DNA from: Akkermansiaceae bacterium UBA7890
Lineage (GTDB): Bacteria > Verrucomicrobiota > Verrucomicrobiia > Verrucomicrobiales > Akkermansiaceae
Assembly (NCBI GenBank): GCA_002501065.1
Contig: DLRK01000009.1
Span: forward strand, 688 to 17,079
Length of the DNA stretch: 16,392 bases
Reading direction: 5' to 3'
The notes under the pieces were generated by a model that was not told the origin of the DNA, did no database searches, and was given only the letters and a program-made list of their open reading frames with translations. Of this stretch, positions 1 through 8,198 are shown piece by piece; within the stretch, counting starts at the first letter, position 1; every line of letters starts with the position of its first letter. Position numbers and translations under genes: made by a program.

Positions 1-801
1 CATGCGTCTCTCGTAAACCGGTGCCGCCGGACCCGGCACATCAGCTCCCAGAGGGTTCACCCCCCCCAGGGCCACGACCTCCTCATATGGTAATTTCCGG
101 TCGATGATTGATATGCTGGCGACATAGCCAGCCGTCGTATCGTTGTTTTCGTCAGCAAACATCAGGAGATCCGACGCGAGCGCCCATCTCTCACCCAGTC
201 CGCTTCCCGTCGTTCCCAAGGCCCCGACCAGCTGTCCGTCAACGTATCGCATGGCCTGCCCTTCCCCCGGGGCGGCCCTGACCGACCAGACGATCCGGTG
301 CCAGGTATCGGGTTTGATCTCCCCACGATAATTACCACTGATTCCGATCCCATTCCCGGGACTTACGAAAAAGTCGCCGTCGTCGCTGTTCAATAGGTTC
401 GTCTGCAGGAGAGACCGCCATACGCCCGATGACGCCGACGGAAACAGAATGTCCATCACCACGGTGTAGTTTGAGATATATCCAAGGTCTTCCCCGTAGG
501 GTCCGTTGGGAGCGAAATTCGTCTCAACCATGTATCCCTGTGCACTGGTGCAGGGGGGAAAGGCCATCACCTGCATGTCCTGTCCCATGGCGAGAGGCAA
601 TCCGAAGGTGGAGGCAGCCCCGTATGCCGTTTCCAGATCCCCCCACCCGCTTGCGGTCGGGTCATAATACTCAAGGGAGGCCGATCCTGACTTCGGGACG
701 AAGCGGTTTCCCTCATCGTCGAAGATCCATGTCGTCTGCCCACAAGGGGACGTCGTCCTGAGCAGGAAGAGGGCTAGAAGAATGAGAGGCAATACTCGCA
801 C
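1..801 (-). CDS. Secreted LamG-like (concanavalin A-like) protein, N-terminal part, truncated by window edge
   Basis: An open minus-strand frame of 267 codons runs from a GTG at 801 to the left edge without a stop. An in-frame TAA lies at 816-814, five codons upstream, so the start must be the GTG or a codon after it. The N-terminus MRVLPLILLALFLLRTTSPC is a clear export signal, with mature protein from about residue 20. Residues 25-255 are rich in Gly, Asp and aromatic residues, with the alternating beta-strand pattern of a LamG-like jellyroll (YTVVMDILFP, WHRIVWSVRA, MRYVDGQLVG, ADENNDTTAGYVASISI, then LPYEEVVALGG). The order of strands (a WHRIVWS strand, then YVDGQ, then the ASISIIDRKL strand) is typical of Laminin_G_3-type domains in large PVC-group secreted proteins. 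Any catalytic domain would lie beyond the window. A G8 run sits in the coding strand at 67-60. No good Shine-Dalgarno precedes the GTG, so the exact start is the weakest point. Confidence 0.8.
   Translation of the reverse strand, partial: MRVLPLILLALFLLRTTSPCGQTTWIFDDEGNRFVPKSGSASLEYYDPTASGWGDLETAYGAASTFGLPLAMGQDMQVMAFPPCTSAQGYMVETNFAPNGPYGEDLGYISNYTVVMDILFPSASSGVWRSLLQTNLLNSDDGDFFVSPGNGIGISGNYRGEIKPDTWHRIVWSVRAAPGEGQAMRYVDGQLVGALGTTGSGLGERWALASDLLMFADENNDTTAGYVASISIIDRKLPYEEVVALGGVNPLGADVPGPAAPVYERRM
60..67. repeat. Eight-base C/G homopolymer inside the LamG-like gene
   Basis: Eight consecutive C on the plus strand read as G8 in the coding strand of the minus-strand LamG-like gene (Leu-Gly-Gly-Val codons). 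Runs of this length are slippage-prone. The frame is open on both sides as given. Confidence 0.9.
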
Positions 802-1028
802 GAGTTCTGTTGGTTAATCTCTGGTCCCGGTCCAGGGATCTCCCTCTTCCCGAGTCCCCTTATTGCAAACAGGAATTTGTGGCAATGCAACACCAGGCTA
901 AACAGCACTCAGATCGTCGAGTGAGCACTCCTGAATTCGAACATCCTGGCCCCGCTTCCCCTGGTCTCATCCTGAAGAATCCCTCCTGCGCTCTGGAATT
1001 GTGATTCCGGATCTGATTGCCTTGCGCA
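802..1028. promoter_or_regulatory. Divergent intergenic region between LamG-like gene and subtilase
   Basis: These 227 bp lie between two divergent starts and must hold the promoters or leaders of both genes unless an upstream gene reads through. I see no convincing -35/-10 pair. Small inverted repeats are present: AGGGA/TCCCT (834-838 and 841-845), ATTGC/GCAAT around 862-886, and GGAAT/ATTCC (995-999 and 1004-1008). None is long enough to name as an operator. The plus-strand frame around 810-1004 has no coding character. Confidence 0.4.
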
Positions 1029-2564
1029 ATGAACCGTCTCGGAGTCTTCGCATTCCTTGCCTGCGCGCTCAATTGCCAGGCGCAACTGGAAATGGAATCC
1101 CTTCCCGGGGACGGGGTATGGGTCGATCCCCGATTCGAAAAAACCAACCCGGAAAACCGGATCCGGGCCGTGGTCTGGTTTGAGAAGCAGTTCCTGGGAG
1201 ACGGCACCGCCTTCCTGCGCCGTGCGAAGGAGTTCGACGGAACCGGCCGGACAAAGCTGCGTGCCCAGGTGCTCACCACCCTGAAAGCCGCCAGTGAATC
1301 CTCCCGGAAAGCTACACGGGAACAACTCGGCACTCTTGTCGAAGCTGGGACCATTTCACCCCCGCAATACACCTGGATCGTCAATGGCTTTACCTGCACC
1401 ACCACCACCAGGGGCGTGGAGAAGCTGAAGACCGTCCCCGGGGTGAAGAAGATCTTTCACGGGGGACCGGTCCGCCAGTTCAATTCTCCTCCGGCCCAGG
1501 AGAACGCAGCAGGCAAAGACAGGGCCGGGGCTCCCACCACCCTCAAACTGGAGCCCTTCGACCCCGCTCGGAGCAATCCCCTCTGGTATATCGGGAAACT
1601 GAAGATCGAGCGGGTCTGGAAGGAACTCGGGGTCACCGGGAAAGGCACCCTCAACGTGATCCACGATGGCAATTTCATCCACTCCCCCTGGATCGACGGG
1701 ACTCTCCATCGCAACCCTGGCGAGAAAGAGAACGGTCGGGACGATGATGGCAATGGACTGGTGGACGACCTCCATGGCTACGATTTCACCCGCGCCACCG
1801 GCAACCTGACCCGCCCTGCCCTGCCGTCCGGTCGCCCCCTCCCCTCGATCCTGCACGGACACCAGTGCGTCTCCATCATCTGCGGCCGCGGTTCGGAGGG
1901 CTACCCGGTGCAACCGGGCCTGGCTCCGGATTCAAGATGGGCCGGAGTCATCGCCGTGAGTAACATCGAGCAGGCCGTGCAGTGGGCCATCGAGCAGGGG
2001 GCCGACACCTACAGCATGAGCTTCTCCCGCCCCAATCTGGGCAACTACCGCTCACACTGGCGCAAGCTGATGGAGCACGGGGCCTTCTGCGGGGTGCATT
2101 TCGTCTCCGGGGCGGGCAACTTCGCCCGGGACCAGCCCATCCCGGTCCAGATGCGCGTCCCCGAGGACATTCCTCACGCCGTCTTCGCGGCGGCGGGCGT
2201 CCAGCGCGACCTGAGCCGAACTCCCTTTTCGAGCCAGGGCCCGGTCGAATGGAAGACCGAGCACTACCGCGAGGGACGGGTCAACAAACCGGAAGTCTGC
2301 GCCTTCAACTTCCGGATTCCCCTTCTGCCCCCTTCGGGGGGACGACCCACCACCACCAGCAGCGGCAATTCCTTCGCCGGTCCCATGTTCTGCGGCACCA
2401 TCGCCCTCATGCTCTCTGCCAATCCTGAACTGAAACCCTGGGAAACCCGCGAGATCATCATCAGGACCGCCACCGACGTGGCCGATGAAGGATTCGATTT
2501 CCAGACCGGCCACGGCCTGATCAATGCCTTCGAGGCCGTGAAGATGGCAAGGGCGCAAAAGTGA
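1029..2564 (+). CDS. Secreted subtilisin-family (S8) serine protease with divergent active-site motifs
   Basis: A 511-residue exported protein of the subtilase fold. ATG 1029 is preferred over the in-frame TTG at 1017 because it gives a compact signal peptide, MNRLGVFAFLACALNCQA. Residues 20-135 look like an I9-type inhibitory propeptide (QYTWIVNGFTCTTT, then VEKLKTVPGVKKIF). The catalytic domain follows: a Ca-binding-type segment NGRDDDGNGLVDDLHGYDF, His in HGHQC (H276), the substrate-strand segment AIEQGADTYSMSFS, the oxyanion Asn in SGAGNF (N364), and Ser in SGNSFAGP (S448) followed by the usual helix CGTIALMLSANPEL. Family motifs are normally VIDTG, HGTHV and GTSMA. Here the Asp motif reads NVIHDGNF, so the Asp (D213) is one place later than expected with His at the usual position, and the His motif has HQC for THV. 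It may be an active but divergent protease or a binding pseudoprotease. It probably acts in the periplasm or outside the cell. No clear Shine-Dalgarno is seen. Confidence 0.88.
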   Translation: MNRLGVFAFLACALNCQAQLEMESLPGDGVWVDPRFEKTNPENRIRAVVWFEKQFLGDGTAFLRRAKEFDGTGRTKLRAQVLTTLKAASESSRKATREQLGTLVEAGTISPPQYTWIVNGFTCTTTTRGVEKLKTVPGVKKIFHGGPVRQFNSPPAQENAAGKDRAGAPTTLKLEPFDPARSNPLWYIGKLKIERVWKELGVTGKGTLNVIHDGNFIHSPWIDGTLHRNPGEKENGRDDDGNGLVDDLHGYDFTRATGNLTRPALPSGRPLPSILHGHQCVSIICGRGSEGYPVQPGLAPDSRWAGVIAVSNIEQAVQWAIEQGADTYSMSFSRPNLGNYRSHWRKLMEHGAFCGVHFVSGAGNFARDQPIPVQMRVPEDIPHAVFAAAGVQRDLSRTPFSSQGPVEWKTEHYREGRVNKPEVCAFNFRIPLLPPSGGRPTTTSSGNSFAGPMFCGTIALMLSANPELKPWETREIIIRTATDVADEGFDFQTGHGLINAFEAVKMARAQK

Positions 2565-2760
2565 CTCGGTTGCCTGGCGCGCGCGACAGGGATTCCCCGG
2601 TCTCCGACGGAGCACAGCCAGACAACTGACTGATAACTGGTGACCGGGTTCATGAGTCACGCGGAAAGTTGCGCATCGTCATCGCATGATCAATCACGGG
2701 ACGCCATTTCCTCTGAATCTTGTTGCCCAATGGGCCTGTCTCCATGTTTGTTGTAGATGC
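2565..2760. other. Short intergenic region before the O-acetylesterase
   Basis: These 196 bp hold no gene I can support. They contain the 11-base palindrome CTCCGACGGAG (2602-2612) and GCCC/GGGC with a 3-base loop (2725-2735). No rho-independent terminator and no convincing promoter is visible. An in-frame ATG at 2686 would extend the next gene by 25 residues that do not resemble a signal peptide. Confidence 0.4.
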
Positions 2761-5061
2761 ATGACCAATTCACTCCTCAGCCATTTGAGACTTCTCGGTA
2801 TTCGGTTCCGGACTTTTCTCGAAAGCTCCCGGACGGAGATTCTCTCTCATTCCAGTTCCCTGAAGGCTCTCTTTATTCTTGTCGCCATGGCCATGGTGAT
2901 CATCCCGGCTGATGCCGATGTCCGCCTCCCGCGAATATTCGGGGATCACATGGTCCTTCAACGTGGAATGAAGTTGCCGGTCTGGGGCTGGGCTGATGCG
3001 GGAGAGAAACTCACCCTCACGTTGAAAGGCAGGGGCCTCGACATCAAGATCGACACCACCGCCGACGGCGGTGGAAAATGGAGATGCGAATTGCCTGTGC
3101 TCAAGGCTGGCGGCCCCTACGTGATGACCGTGACCGGCAACAATGCGGTCACTTTCAACAACGTGATGGCAGGAGAGGTCTGGCTGTGCTCGGGGCAATC
3201 GAACATGGAGGTTCCTGTCGGCCTGATGAACGGAGCCGCGTGGTGGAAAGGTGTTCTTGACTACCAGCAGGAACTGGCCACCGCCAACAACCCGAAGCTG
3301 CGCCTGTTCAAGGTCGCCACCACCTGGCAACGGGCTCCCATACCGGATGTCAACGGGACATGGGCGGTGTCCTCTCCCACAGCGGCGGCCGGCTTTTCCG
3401 GCACCGGATTCTTCTTTGGCCGGAAACTTGTCAAGGATCTCGATGTCACCGTCGGGTTGATCGCGGCGGCGGTGGGCGGGATGCCCATTGAACAGTTTTC
3501 GCCGCATTCGGGGCAGGCCTTCTGGTACAACGGCATGATCGCCCCGGTCATCCCCTATGGGATTCGCGGGGCGATCTGGTACCAGGGTGAGACGAATTTC
3601 TGGGGCGGAGACCGGGCGAATTACTTCGATAAACAGAAGGCCCTGATCGATTCCTGGCGACAGATCTGGAAACAGGGCGATTTCCCCTTCTACCTCGTGC
3701 AATTGGCTCCCGGACTGGGAGACCCTCTGCCGCTGTTCTGGGAAGCGCAGGCCCGCACCCTCAGCGTCAGGAATACGGGAATTGTCTCCACCAACGATAT
3801 CGGCGGGGACCCGGTTCATCCCCGTGACAAGCGCGGAGTGGGCGAGCGGTTGGCCCGCTGGGCTCTCGCCAAGGACTACGGGCGGAATATCGCTTTCAGC
3901 GGCCCGACCTTCAAGTCGATGAAAGTCGAGGGACACATGATCAGGGTGAGCTTTGACAATGTCGGTTCCGGTTTGAGAGCACGAAACAATGAGCCGATCA
4001 GCGGCTTCGAGATCGCCGGAGACGGGAAGTTCTTCCCGGCCAAGGCCTTGATCGACGGTGAGACCGTGCTGGTGGCAAGCAAGAAGGTTCCCAAGCCTTC
4101 TCTGGTTCGGCTCGGCTGGCACCATTTGTCCAACACCACCCTGCAGAACAGGGCCGGACTCCCGGCCTTTCCGTTCCGGACCGGCAGCAGCGCCCCGGAA
4201 ATCGGCGGAAAGAGGCTCTTCAAGAAATCTTCCACCATCACACTGAAGGCAATGGAAGGCAACGGGAGCATCCACTATTCACTCGATGGTTCCCTGCCGG
4301 ACAAGACCTCCCCCGTCTACACCGCCCCCATTGAGATCAGCAAGACCACTGCTATCCGCGCCAGATTCTACCGGAGCGATGGTGTCATGAGCAGTGTTGC
4401 CGGGGCCACCTTCAGCAAGGCTGCGCCTCGCAAGCATGGGACCAAGACGCTCAACCTGGGAGTCAGCTACAAGTATTATGAGGGCTCGTGGGCCGCTTTG
4501 CCCGATTTCGACACTATCGAAGCCGTCAAGACGGGTATTGCCGATGACTTCAACCTGACCATGGCTGACAGAGCGGATGGTTACGCCCTGGCCTTTACCG
4601 GGTATCTCGATGTCAGGGAACCCGGACTCTACACCTTCCAGACCACCAGCGATGACGGAAGCGCATTGCTGGTGGATGGAGAGCTGGTGGTTGACAACAA
4701 TGGAATTCATCCGTCAGTCACGAAGTCTGGCGAACTTCAGCTTCGCAAGGGATGGAGAAAGATCGACGTCCTCTTCTTCGAAGGCAGTGGCCAGGAAGCT
4801 CTGGGCGTTCAGTACAAGGGACCTGACACTCCCCTTCAGGCGCTGCCCTGCTGGTGCGAGCAGGGACTGGGAAATGCTGGACCCCTGAGGATCTTTACCA
4901 ACAAGTCCGGCACCAGGATCAAGGCCAGGACGGTTTCCGTTTCGGGAAACAAGGTACACCTCGTCCGTGATGACAAAAGGGAGTTCATTGTCCCGGTTGA
5001 TTCGCTGAGCGAAGAGGATCAGCAATACCTGAAGGAATGGGTGACCAAGGGAGAGAGGTAA
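2761..5061 (+). CDS. Secreted sialate O-acetylesterase (SASA family) with chitobiase C-terminal-like, PA14 and SHD1-like domains
   Basis: A 766-residue multidomain esterase of the SGNH-type SASA family, which removes O-acetyl groups from sugars. Numbering is from ATG 2761. A hydrophobic segment ALFILVAMAMVIIPADA marks export. DVRLPRIFGDHMVLQRGMKLPVWGWA is the typical N-terminal beta-sandwich start. WLCSGQSNME carries the nucleophile (S147), and GDPVHPRDKRGVGERLARWAL carries the Asp/His pair (D350, H353). Residues 480-555 (SIHYSLDGSLPD, then SPVYTAPIEI) match the chitobiase/beta-hexosaminidase C-terminal fold. Residues 565-697 are a PA14 domain (YTFQTTSDDGSALLVDGELV). The last 60 residues (VHLVRDDKREFIVPVDSLSE, DQQYL) match the SHD1 pattern common in Planctomycetota and Verrucomicrobiota. 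The start is uncertain: the hydrophobic segment lies about 36 residues in, so the true start may be later and non-ATG (a CTG lies at 2860), or an unusually long n-region is used. The substrate need not be sialic acid, since this family also deacetylates plant and algal glycans. Confidence 0.9.
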   Translation: MTNSLLSHLRLLGIRFRTFLESSRTEILSHSSSLKALFILVAMAMVIIPADADVRLPRIFGDHMVLQRGMKLPVWGWADAGEKLTLTLKGRGLDIKIDTTADGGGKWRCELPVLKAGGPYVMTVTGNNAVTFNNVMAGEVWLCSGQSNMEVPVGLMNGAAWWKGVLDYQQELATANNPKLRLFKVATTWQRAPIPDVNGTWAVSSPTAAAGFSGTGFFFGRKLVKDLDVTVGLIAAAVGGMPIEQFSPHSGQAFWYNGMIAPVIPYGIRGAIWYQGETNFWGGDRANYFDKQKALIDSWRQIWKQGDFPFYLVQLAPGLGDPLPLFWEAQARTLSVRNTGIVSTNDIGGDPVHPRDKRGVGERLARWALAKDYGRNIAFSGPTFKSMKVEGHMIRVSFDNVGSGLRARNNEPISGFEIAGDGKFFPAKALIDGETVLVASKKVPKPSLVRLGWHHLSNTTLQNRAGLPAFPFRTGSSAPEIGGKRLFKKSSTITLKAMEGNGSIHYSLDGSLPDKTSPVYTAPIEISKTTAIRARFYRSDGVMSSVAGATFSKAAPRKHGTKTLNLGVSYKYYEGSWAALPDFDTIEAVKTGIADDFNLTMADRADGYALAFTGYLDVREPGLYTFQTTSDDGSALLVDGELVVDNNGIHPSVTKSGELQLRKGWRKIDVLFFEGSGQEALGVQYKGPDTPLQALPCWCEQGLGNAGPLRIFTNKSGTRIKARTVSVSGNKVHLVRDDKREFIVPVDSLSEEDQQYLKEWVTKGER

Positions 5062-5062
5062 C

Positions 5063-5093
5063 CGGGAAATCCCGCATGAAGGGAGCATGCTCC
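5063..5093. repeat. Two short adjacent palindromes just after the O-acetylesterase stop
   Basis: CGGGAAATCCCG (5063-5074) and the perfect 12-base palindrome GGAGCATGCTCC (5082-5093) lie within 32 bp of the TAA at 5059-5061. Each can form a 4-5 bp stem. No T-run follows, so this is at most a weak transcription end or an mRNA 3'-end structure. The remaining gap to 5295 holds no gene and no clear promoter. Confidence 0.4.
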
Positions 5094-5295
5094 ATGGCAC
5101 ACCGGAACTGCAGGGAAAAGGCCTCTCCTTCCCTTCTCAACCTCAGGCGCACCGATCAACAGTGGGGTGGCATTGTGAGAATTCCTTTGATATCTCTTTA
5201 GCTATGGCACCACAAATCGACAGGCCGGGCAGCGCTCGCGCAATCATGCCCTGCCGACTCAACAGGACCGGATCGACACCCCGGGATTATTCATC

Positions 5296-6576
5296 ATGAA
5301 ATCCATTCCACGCCGCCACTTCATTCGCACGACGTCCGCAACCGCCATTGCCGCCCCCACCATCATTCCGGCTCATGTCCTCGGCAAAGATGCCCCAAGC
5401 AACAGGATCACCGTTGGGTTCATCGGCACCGGCGGCCATGGCACGGGCTGGAACCTGCCGGCTTATCTAAGTAATGCCGATGCCAGGATCCTCGCCGCCT
5501 GCGACCCTGACGACGGTCGCGCGAATCACGCCAAGGGCATTATTGACCGGAAGTATGGCAACAAGGACTGCGCCACGACCAGAGATTTCCGGGAAGTGCT
5601 CGCCCGCGAGGACATTGATGCCGTCATGATTTCCACCCCGGATCACTGGCACACGCTGATGAGCGTCATGGCCATCCGTGCCGGCAAGGATGTGCAGTGT
5701 GAGAAGCCGACGCTGACGATCAACGAGGGCAAACTCCTCATCGACACCGTGAGAAAGCACAACAGGGTGTTCCAGACCAGCACCGAGGATCGCTCTGTCC
5801 CCGTCTACCACCGCATGGCTGAACTGGTGCGCAACGGACGGATTGGAAAGCTGCAGCGCATCGAGGTGATCCTTCCCAAGCAACCAGGAAGGCCAGGGGA
5901 TCCCACGCCGCAACCGGTGCCCAAGGGATTCGACTATGACATGTGGCTGGGGCCGGCTCCGGAGGCGCCCTACACCAAGGATCGCGTGCTCTTTGACTTC
6001 CGCTGGATCTCGGATTATTCCGGCGGCGTCATCTGCGACTGGGGAACTCACCTCTTCGATACAGCCCAATGGGGCAACGACACCGAACGCAGCGGTCCAG
6101 TCGAAGTCGAGGCAACGGGTTCACGCTGGGAGGGGGGACTCTTTGATACGGTGAATGAATACGACGTGACTTACCGCTACGCGAACGGCGTGACCATGAC
6201 CTGCAGGCCGGGAAACCCGAGCATCAAGTTCATCGGCAGCGAAGGCTGGGTTGGCAACACCGGATGGCGTGCTCCGCTCCAGGCCAGCTCCAGGGACATC
6301 CTGGAATCAAAGATTGGCCCCGGGGAAACCCGCCTGTTCACCAACCCAAAAGGCGAGCACCGCAATTTTCTCGACTGCGTGAAGTCGCGCCAGGATCCGT
6401 ATTTTCCGGTCGATATCGGTCACCGCGTGTCGACCGTCTGCCACCTCGCCAACATCGCCATCGATCGAGGCAGGAAATTGAAATGGAACCCGGAAAAAGA
6501 AGTGTTCATCGGCGATGATCAGGCCAACGAGATGTGCAGGATCCGCCCCGGACGCGGCGAGTGGAAGCTGGGATGA
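5296..6576 (+). CDS. Tat-exported Gfo/Idh/MocA-family NAD(P)-dependent sugar oxidoreductase
   Basis: A 426-residue protein of the family that uses a tightly bound nicotinamide cofactor to oxidise, reduce or epimerise sugars, or to cleave glycosides by transient oxidation. ATG 5296 opens a twin-arginine-type signal, IPRRHFIRTTSATAIAAP (R6, R7), so it is probably exported folded with its cofactor to the periplasm. The Rossmann motif is GFIGTGGHG (G41-G49). The family Lys motif is CEKPTLT (E136, K137, P138). The C-terminal domain has GGVICDWGTHLFDTAQWG with the catalytic-type Asp and His (D248, H252, D255). Length is normal for exported PVC-group members. It lies 234 bp after the esterase, and its TGA overlaps the ATG of the next gene by 4 bp, implying co-translation. 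The substrate is unknown. The DUF1080 gene in this window suggests a shared keto-sugar route, which is inference. Confidence 0.93.
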   Translation: MKSIPRRHFIRTTSATAIAAPTIIPAHVLGKDAPSNRITVGFIGTGGHGTGWNLPAYLSNADARILAACDPDDGRANHAKGIIDRKYGNKDCATTRDFREVLAREDIDAVMISTPDHWHTLMSVMAIRAGKDVQCEKPTLTINEGKLLIDTVRKHNRVFQTSTEDRSVPVYHRMAELVRNGRIGKLQRIEVILPKQPGRPGDPTPQPVPKGFDYDMWLGPAPEAPYTKDRVLFDFRWISDYSGGVICDWGTHLFDTAQWGNDTERSGPVEVEATGSRWEGGLFDTVNEYDVTYRYANGVTMTCRPGNPSIKFIGSEGWVGNTGWRAPLQASSRDILESKIGPGETRLFTNPKGEHRNFLDCVKSRQDPYFPVDIGHRVSTVCHLANIAIDRGRKLKWNPEKEVFIGDDQANEMCRIRPGRGEWKLG

Positions 6577-8198
6577 CCACCTGGAAAGGTTGCATGATGA
6601 TCCGTCCAATCCCTGCCTGCCATCGACACCTGTTGATCCTCAGCCTGCTGAGCCTTCTCTGGGTAAGCGACTCTGCGCGCGCCTGTACCAATATCATCGT
6701 CGGCCGCGACGCGTCTGCCGATGGCTCGGTGATGCTCACGTATTCAATCGATGGCGTTGGCATCGGAAACCTGCATCTCATCGCCGGGCGGGAAGCGCCG
6801 GACCCGGAGGTGGAGGATGCCGTCGAAGCCGACTGGAAAGGTCCCACCTTCCGTGTAGTCGGCTACTTGAATGAACATCAACTTGCGATCGCGGAAACAA
6901 CCTGGGGTGGTCGCCCTGAACTGAAATGCAAGGATGGCCTGTCTTATTCGCGATTGATGTTTCTGGCGCTGCGCCGCTGCAGGACGGCCCGTTCTGCCAT
7001 TGCTGAAATTGACCGATTGACCCGCACCTACGGTTATTCGAGCACCGGTGAGACTCTTTGTGTGGCAGACAAGAATGAGGCCTGGATCATGGACATGATC
7101 GGCAAGGGGCCCGATGCAAAAGGAGCAGTGTGGGTTGCCGCACGCGTACCGGACGACTGCATCACCGTGTCCGCCAACATGGGAAGGATCACGACATTTC
7201 CCATGGACGATCCCGGGAACTGGCTGTTCAGCAGGGATGTTGTCGAGTTTGCCGTGCAGAAAGGATTCTACGATCCCGGCTCCGCCAGACCGTTCAGTTT
7301 CCGGGATGCTTATCACCCGGGCATCAACGACTACCACGTTCGTGCGTGCGCGAGTCGCGTATGGAGCGTCTATCGACGTGCCGCCCCGGCCAGGAATTTC
7401 AGTGATGACTTCTTTCGCGGTGTCAAAAGCGCGGAGGACTATCCGGTTTTCATCAAGCCCGATCAAAAACTTTCACTGCACGATGTCATGCAGTTGATGC
7501 GTGACCACTTTGAGGGAACCCCCTACGACATGACCCGGGGCATTGATGCCGGCCCCTTCGGCAGCCCATACCGCTACCGCGGATTGACGTGGGAAGTCGA
7601 AAAGAGGCAATTTGGATGGGAGCGTCCGATTTCCACGCAGCAGGCCTCCTGCGTCTGGCTGACCCAATGCCGGTCATGGCTTCCCGATCCGATTGGCGGC
7701 GTTTTCTGGTTTGCTCCCGACGACGCGTACACGTCGTGTTTTGCACCGTTTTACTGTGGAATCAATTCCGTGCCGGAATGCTACGGCAACGGAAAACTCG
7801 ATCTGTTTTCATGGGATTCTGCATGGTGGGCCTGCAGTCTGGTTGCCAACTACGCCTACGATCGCTGGTCACGGGTATTTCCGGATATTCACGCCGTCCA
7901 ATGCGAGACCGAGAAGAAATTCCTCACCATGCAGCCGGCAATTGAGGAAACGGCACTCCGACTGGCCAAGAGCGACAAGGCCGCCTTGCACGCATTCCTG
8001 ACTGATTACTCGAACTCCTGCGGACAGACAGTGTTTCGAAACTGGAAGGAACTGGGCGGGCAAATTCTGGTAAAGCATAATGACGGCTGGTTGAAGAATC
8101 CGGGGGAGATGCCCAAAGCCGTTGGTTACCCGGAGTCGTGGCGACGTCGCGTGATGAAGGAGCGGGGAGCCGATTACGCTATCGAAGGCGAGGAATGA
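6573..8198 (+). CDS. Secreted C69-family (U34) peptidase with N-terminal cysteine nucleophile
   Basis: A 541-residue protein of the Ntn-hydrolase fold, peptidase family C69 (dipeptidase PepD-like). The signal peptide ends SDSARA and is followed at once by CTNIIVGRDASADGSVMLTY, so cleavage exposes the catalytic Cys (C38) as the new N-terminus. That is the family arrangement CTxxxVGxxAxxDGS. Further family features are the block QQASCVWLTQCRSWLPDPIG followed by GVFWFAPDDAYTSCFAPFY, and the Trp-rich stretch SWDSAWWACSLVANYAYDRW near residue 420. Starts at 6573, 6594 and 6597 are all possible. 6573 gives an ATGA overlap with the oxidoreductase and has GGAAG 5 nt upstream. 6597 has GGAAAGG (6583-6589) 7 nt upstream and gives a tidier signal peptide. 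Either way it is translationally coupled to the upstream gene. Likely role: release of dipeptides or amidase-type cleavage in the periplasm. Confidence 0.9.
   Translation: MTTWKGCMMIRPIPACHRHLLILSLLSLLWVSDSARACTNIIVGRDASADGSVMLTYSIDGVGIGNLHLIAGREAPDPEVEDAVEADWKGPTFRVVGYLNEHQLAIAETTWGGRPELKCKDGLSYSRLMFLALRRCRTARSAIAEIDRLTRTYGYSSTGETLCVADKNEAWIMDMIGKGPDAKGAVWVAARVPDDCITVSANMGRITTFPMDDPGNWLFSRDVVEFAVQKGFYDPGSARPFSFRDAYHPGINDYHVRACASRVWSVYRRAAPARNFSDDFFRGVKSAEDYPVFIKPDQKLSLHDVMQLMRDHFEGTPYDMTRGIDAGPFGSPYRYRGLTWEVEKRQFGWERPISTQQASCVWLTQCRSWLPDPIGGVFWFAPDDAYTSCFAPFYCGINSVPECYGNGKLDLFSWDSAWWACSLVANYAYDRWSRVFPDIHAVQCETEKKFLTMQPAIEETALRLAKSDKAALHAFLTDYSNSCGQTVFRNWKELGGQILVKHNDGWLKNPGEMPKAVGYPESWRRRVMKERGADYAIEGEE

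Noticed and set aside
1017..1028. TTG at 1017 as the subtilase start
   Set aside because: It would add only Met-Pro-Cys-Ala before the ATG at 1029, which alone gives a good signal peptide.
2686..2760. ATG at 2686 as the O-acetylesterase start
   Set aside because: It adds 25 residues without signal-peptide or domain character and lacks a ribosome binding site; 2761 is preferred, though the hydrophobic segment is still distant.
2770..4275. A 501-codon minus-strand open frame opposite the O-acetylesterase
   Set aside because: Mirror of a well-supported plus-strand gene; no signal peptide, no motif, and skewed composition.
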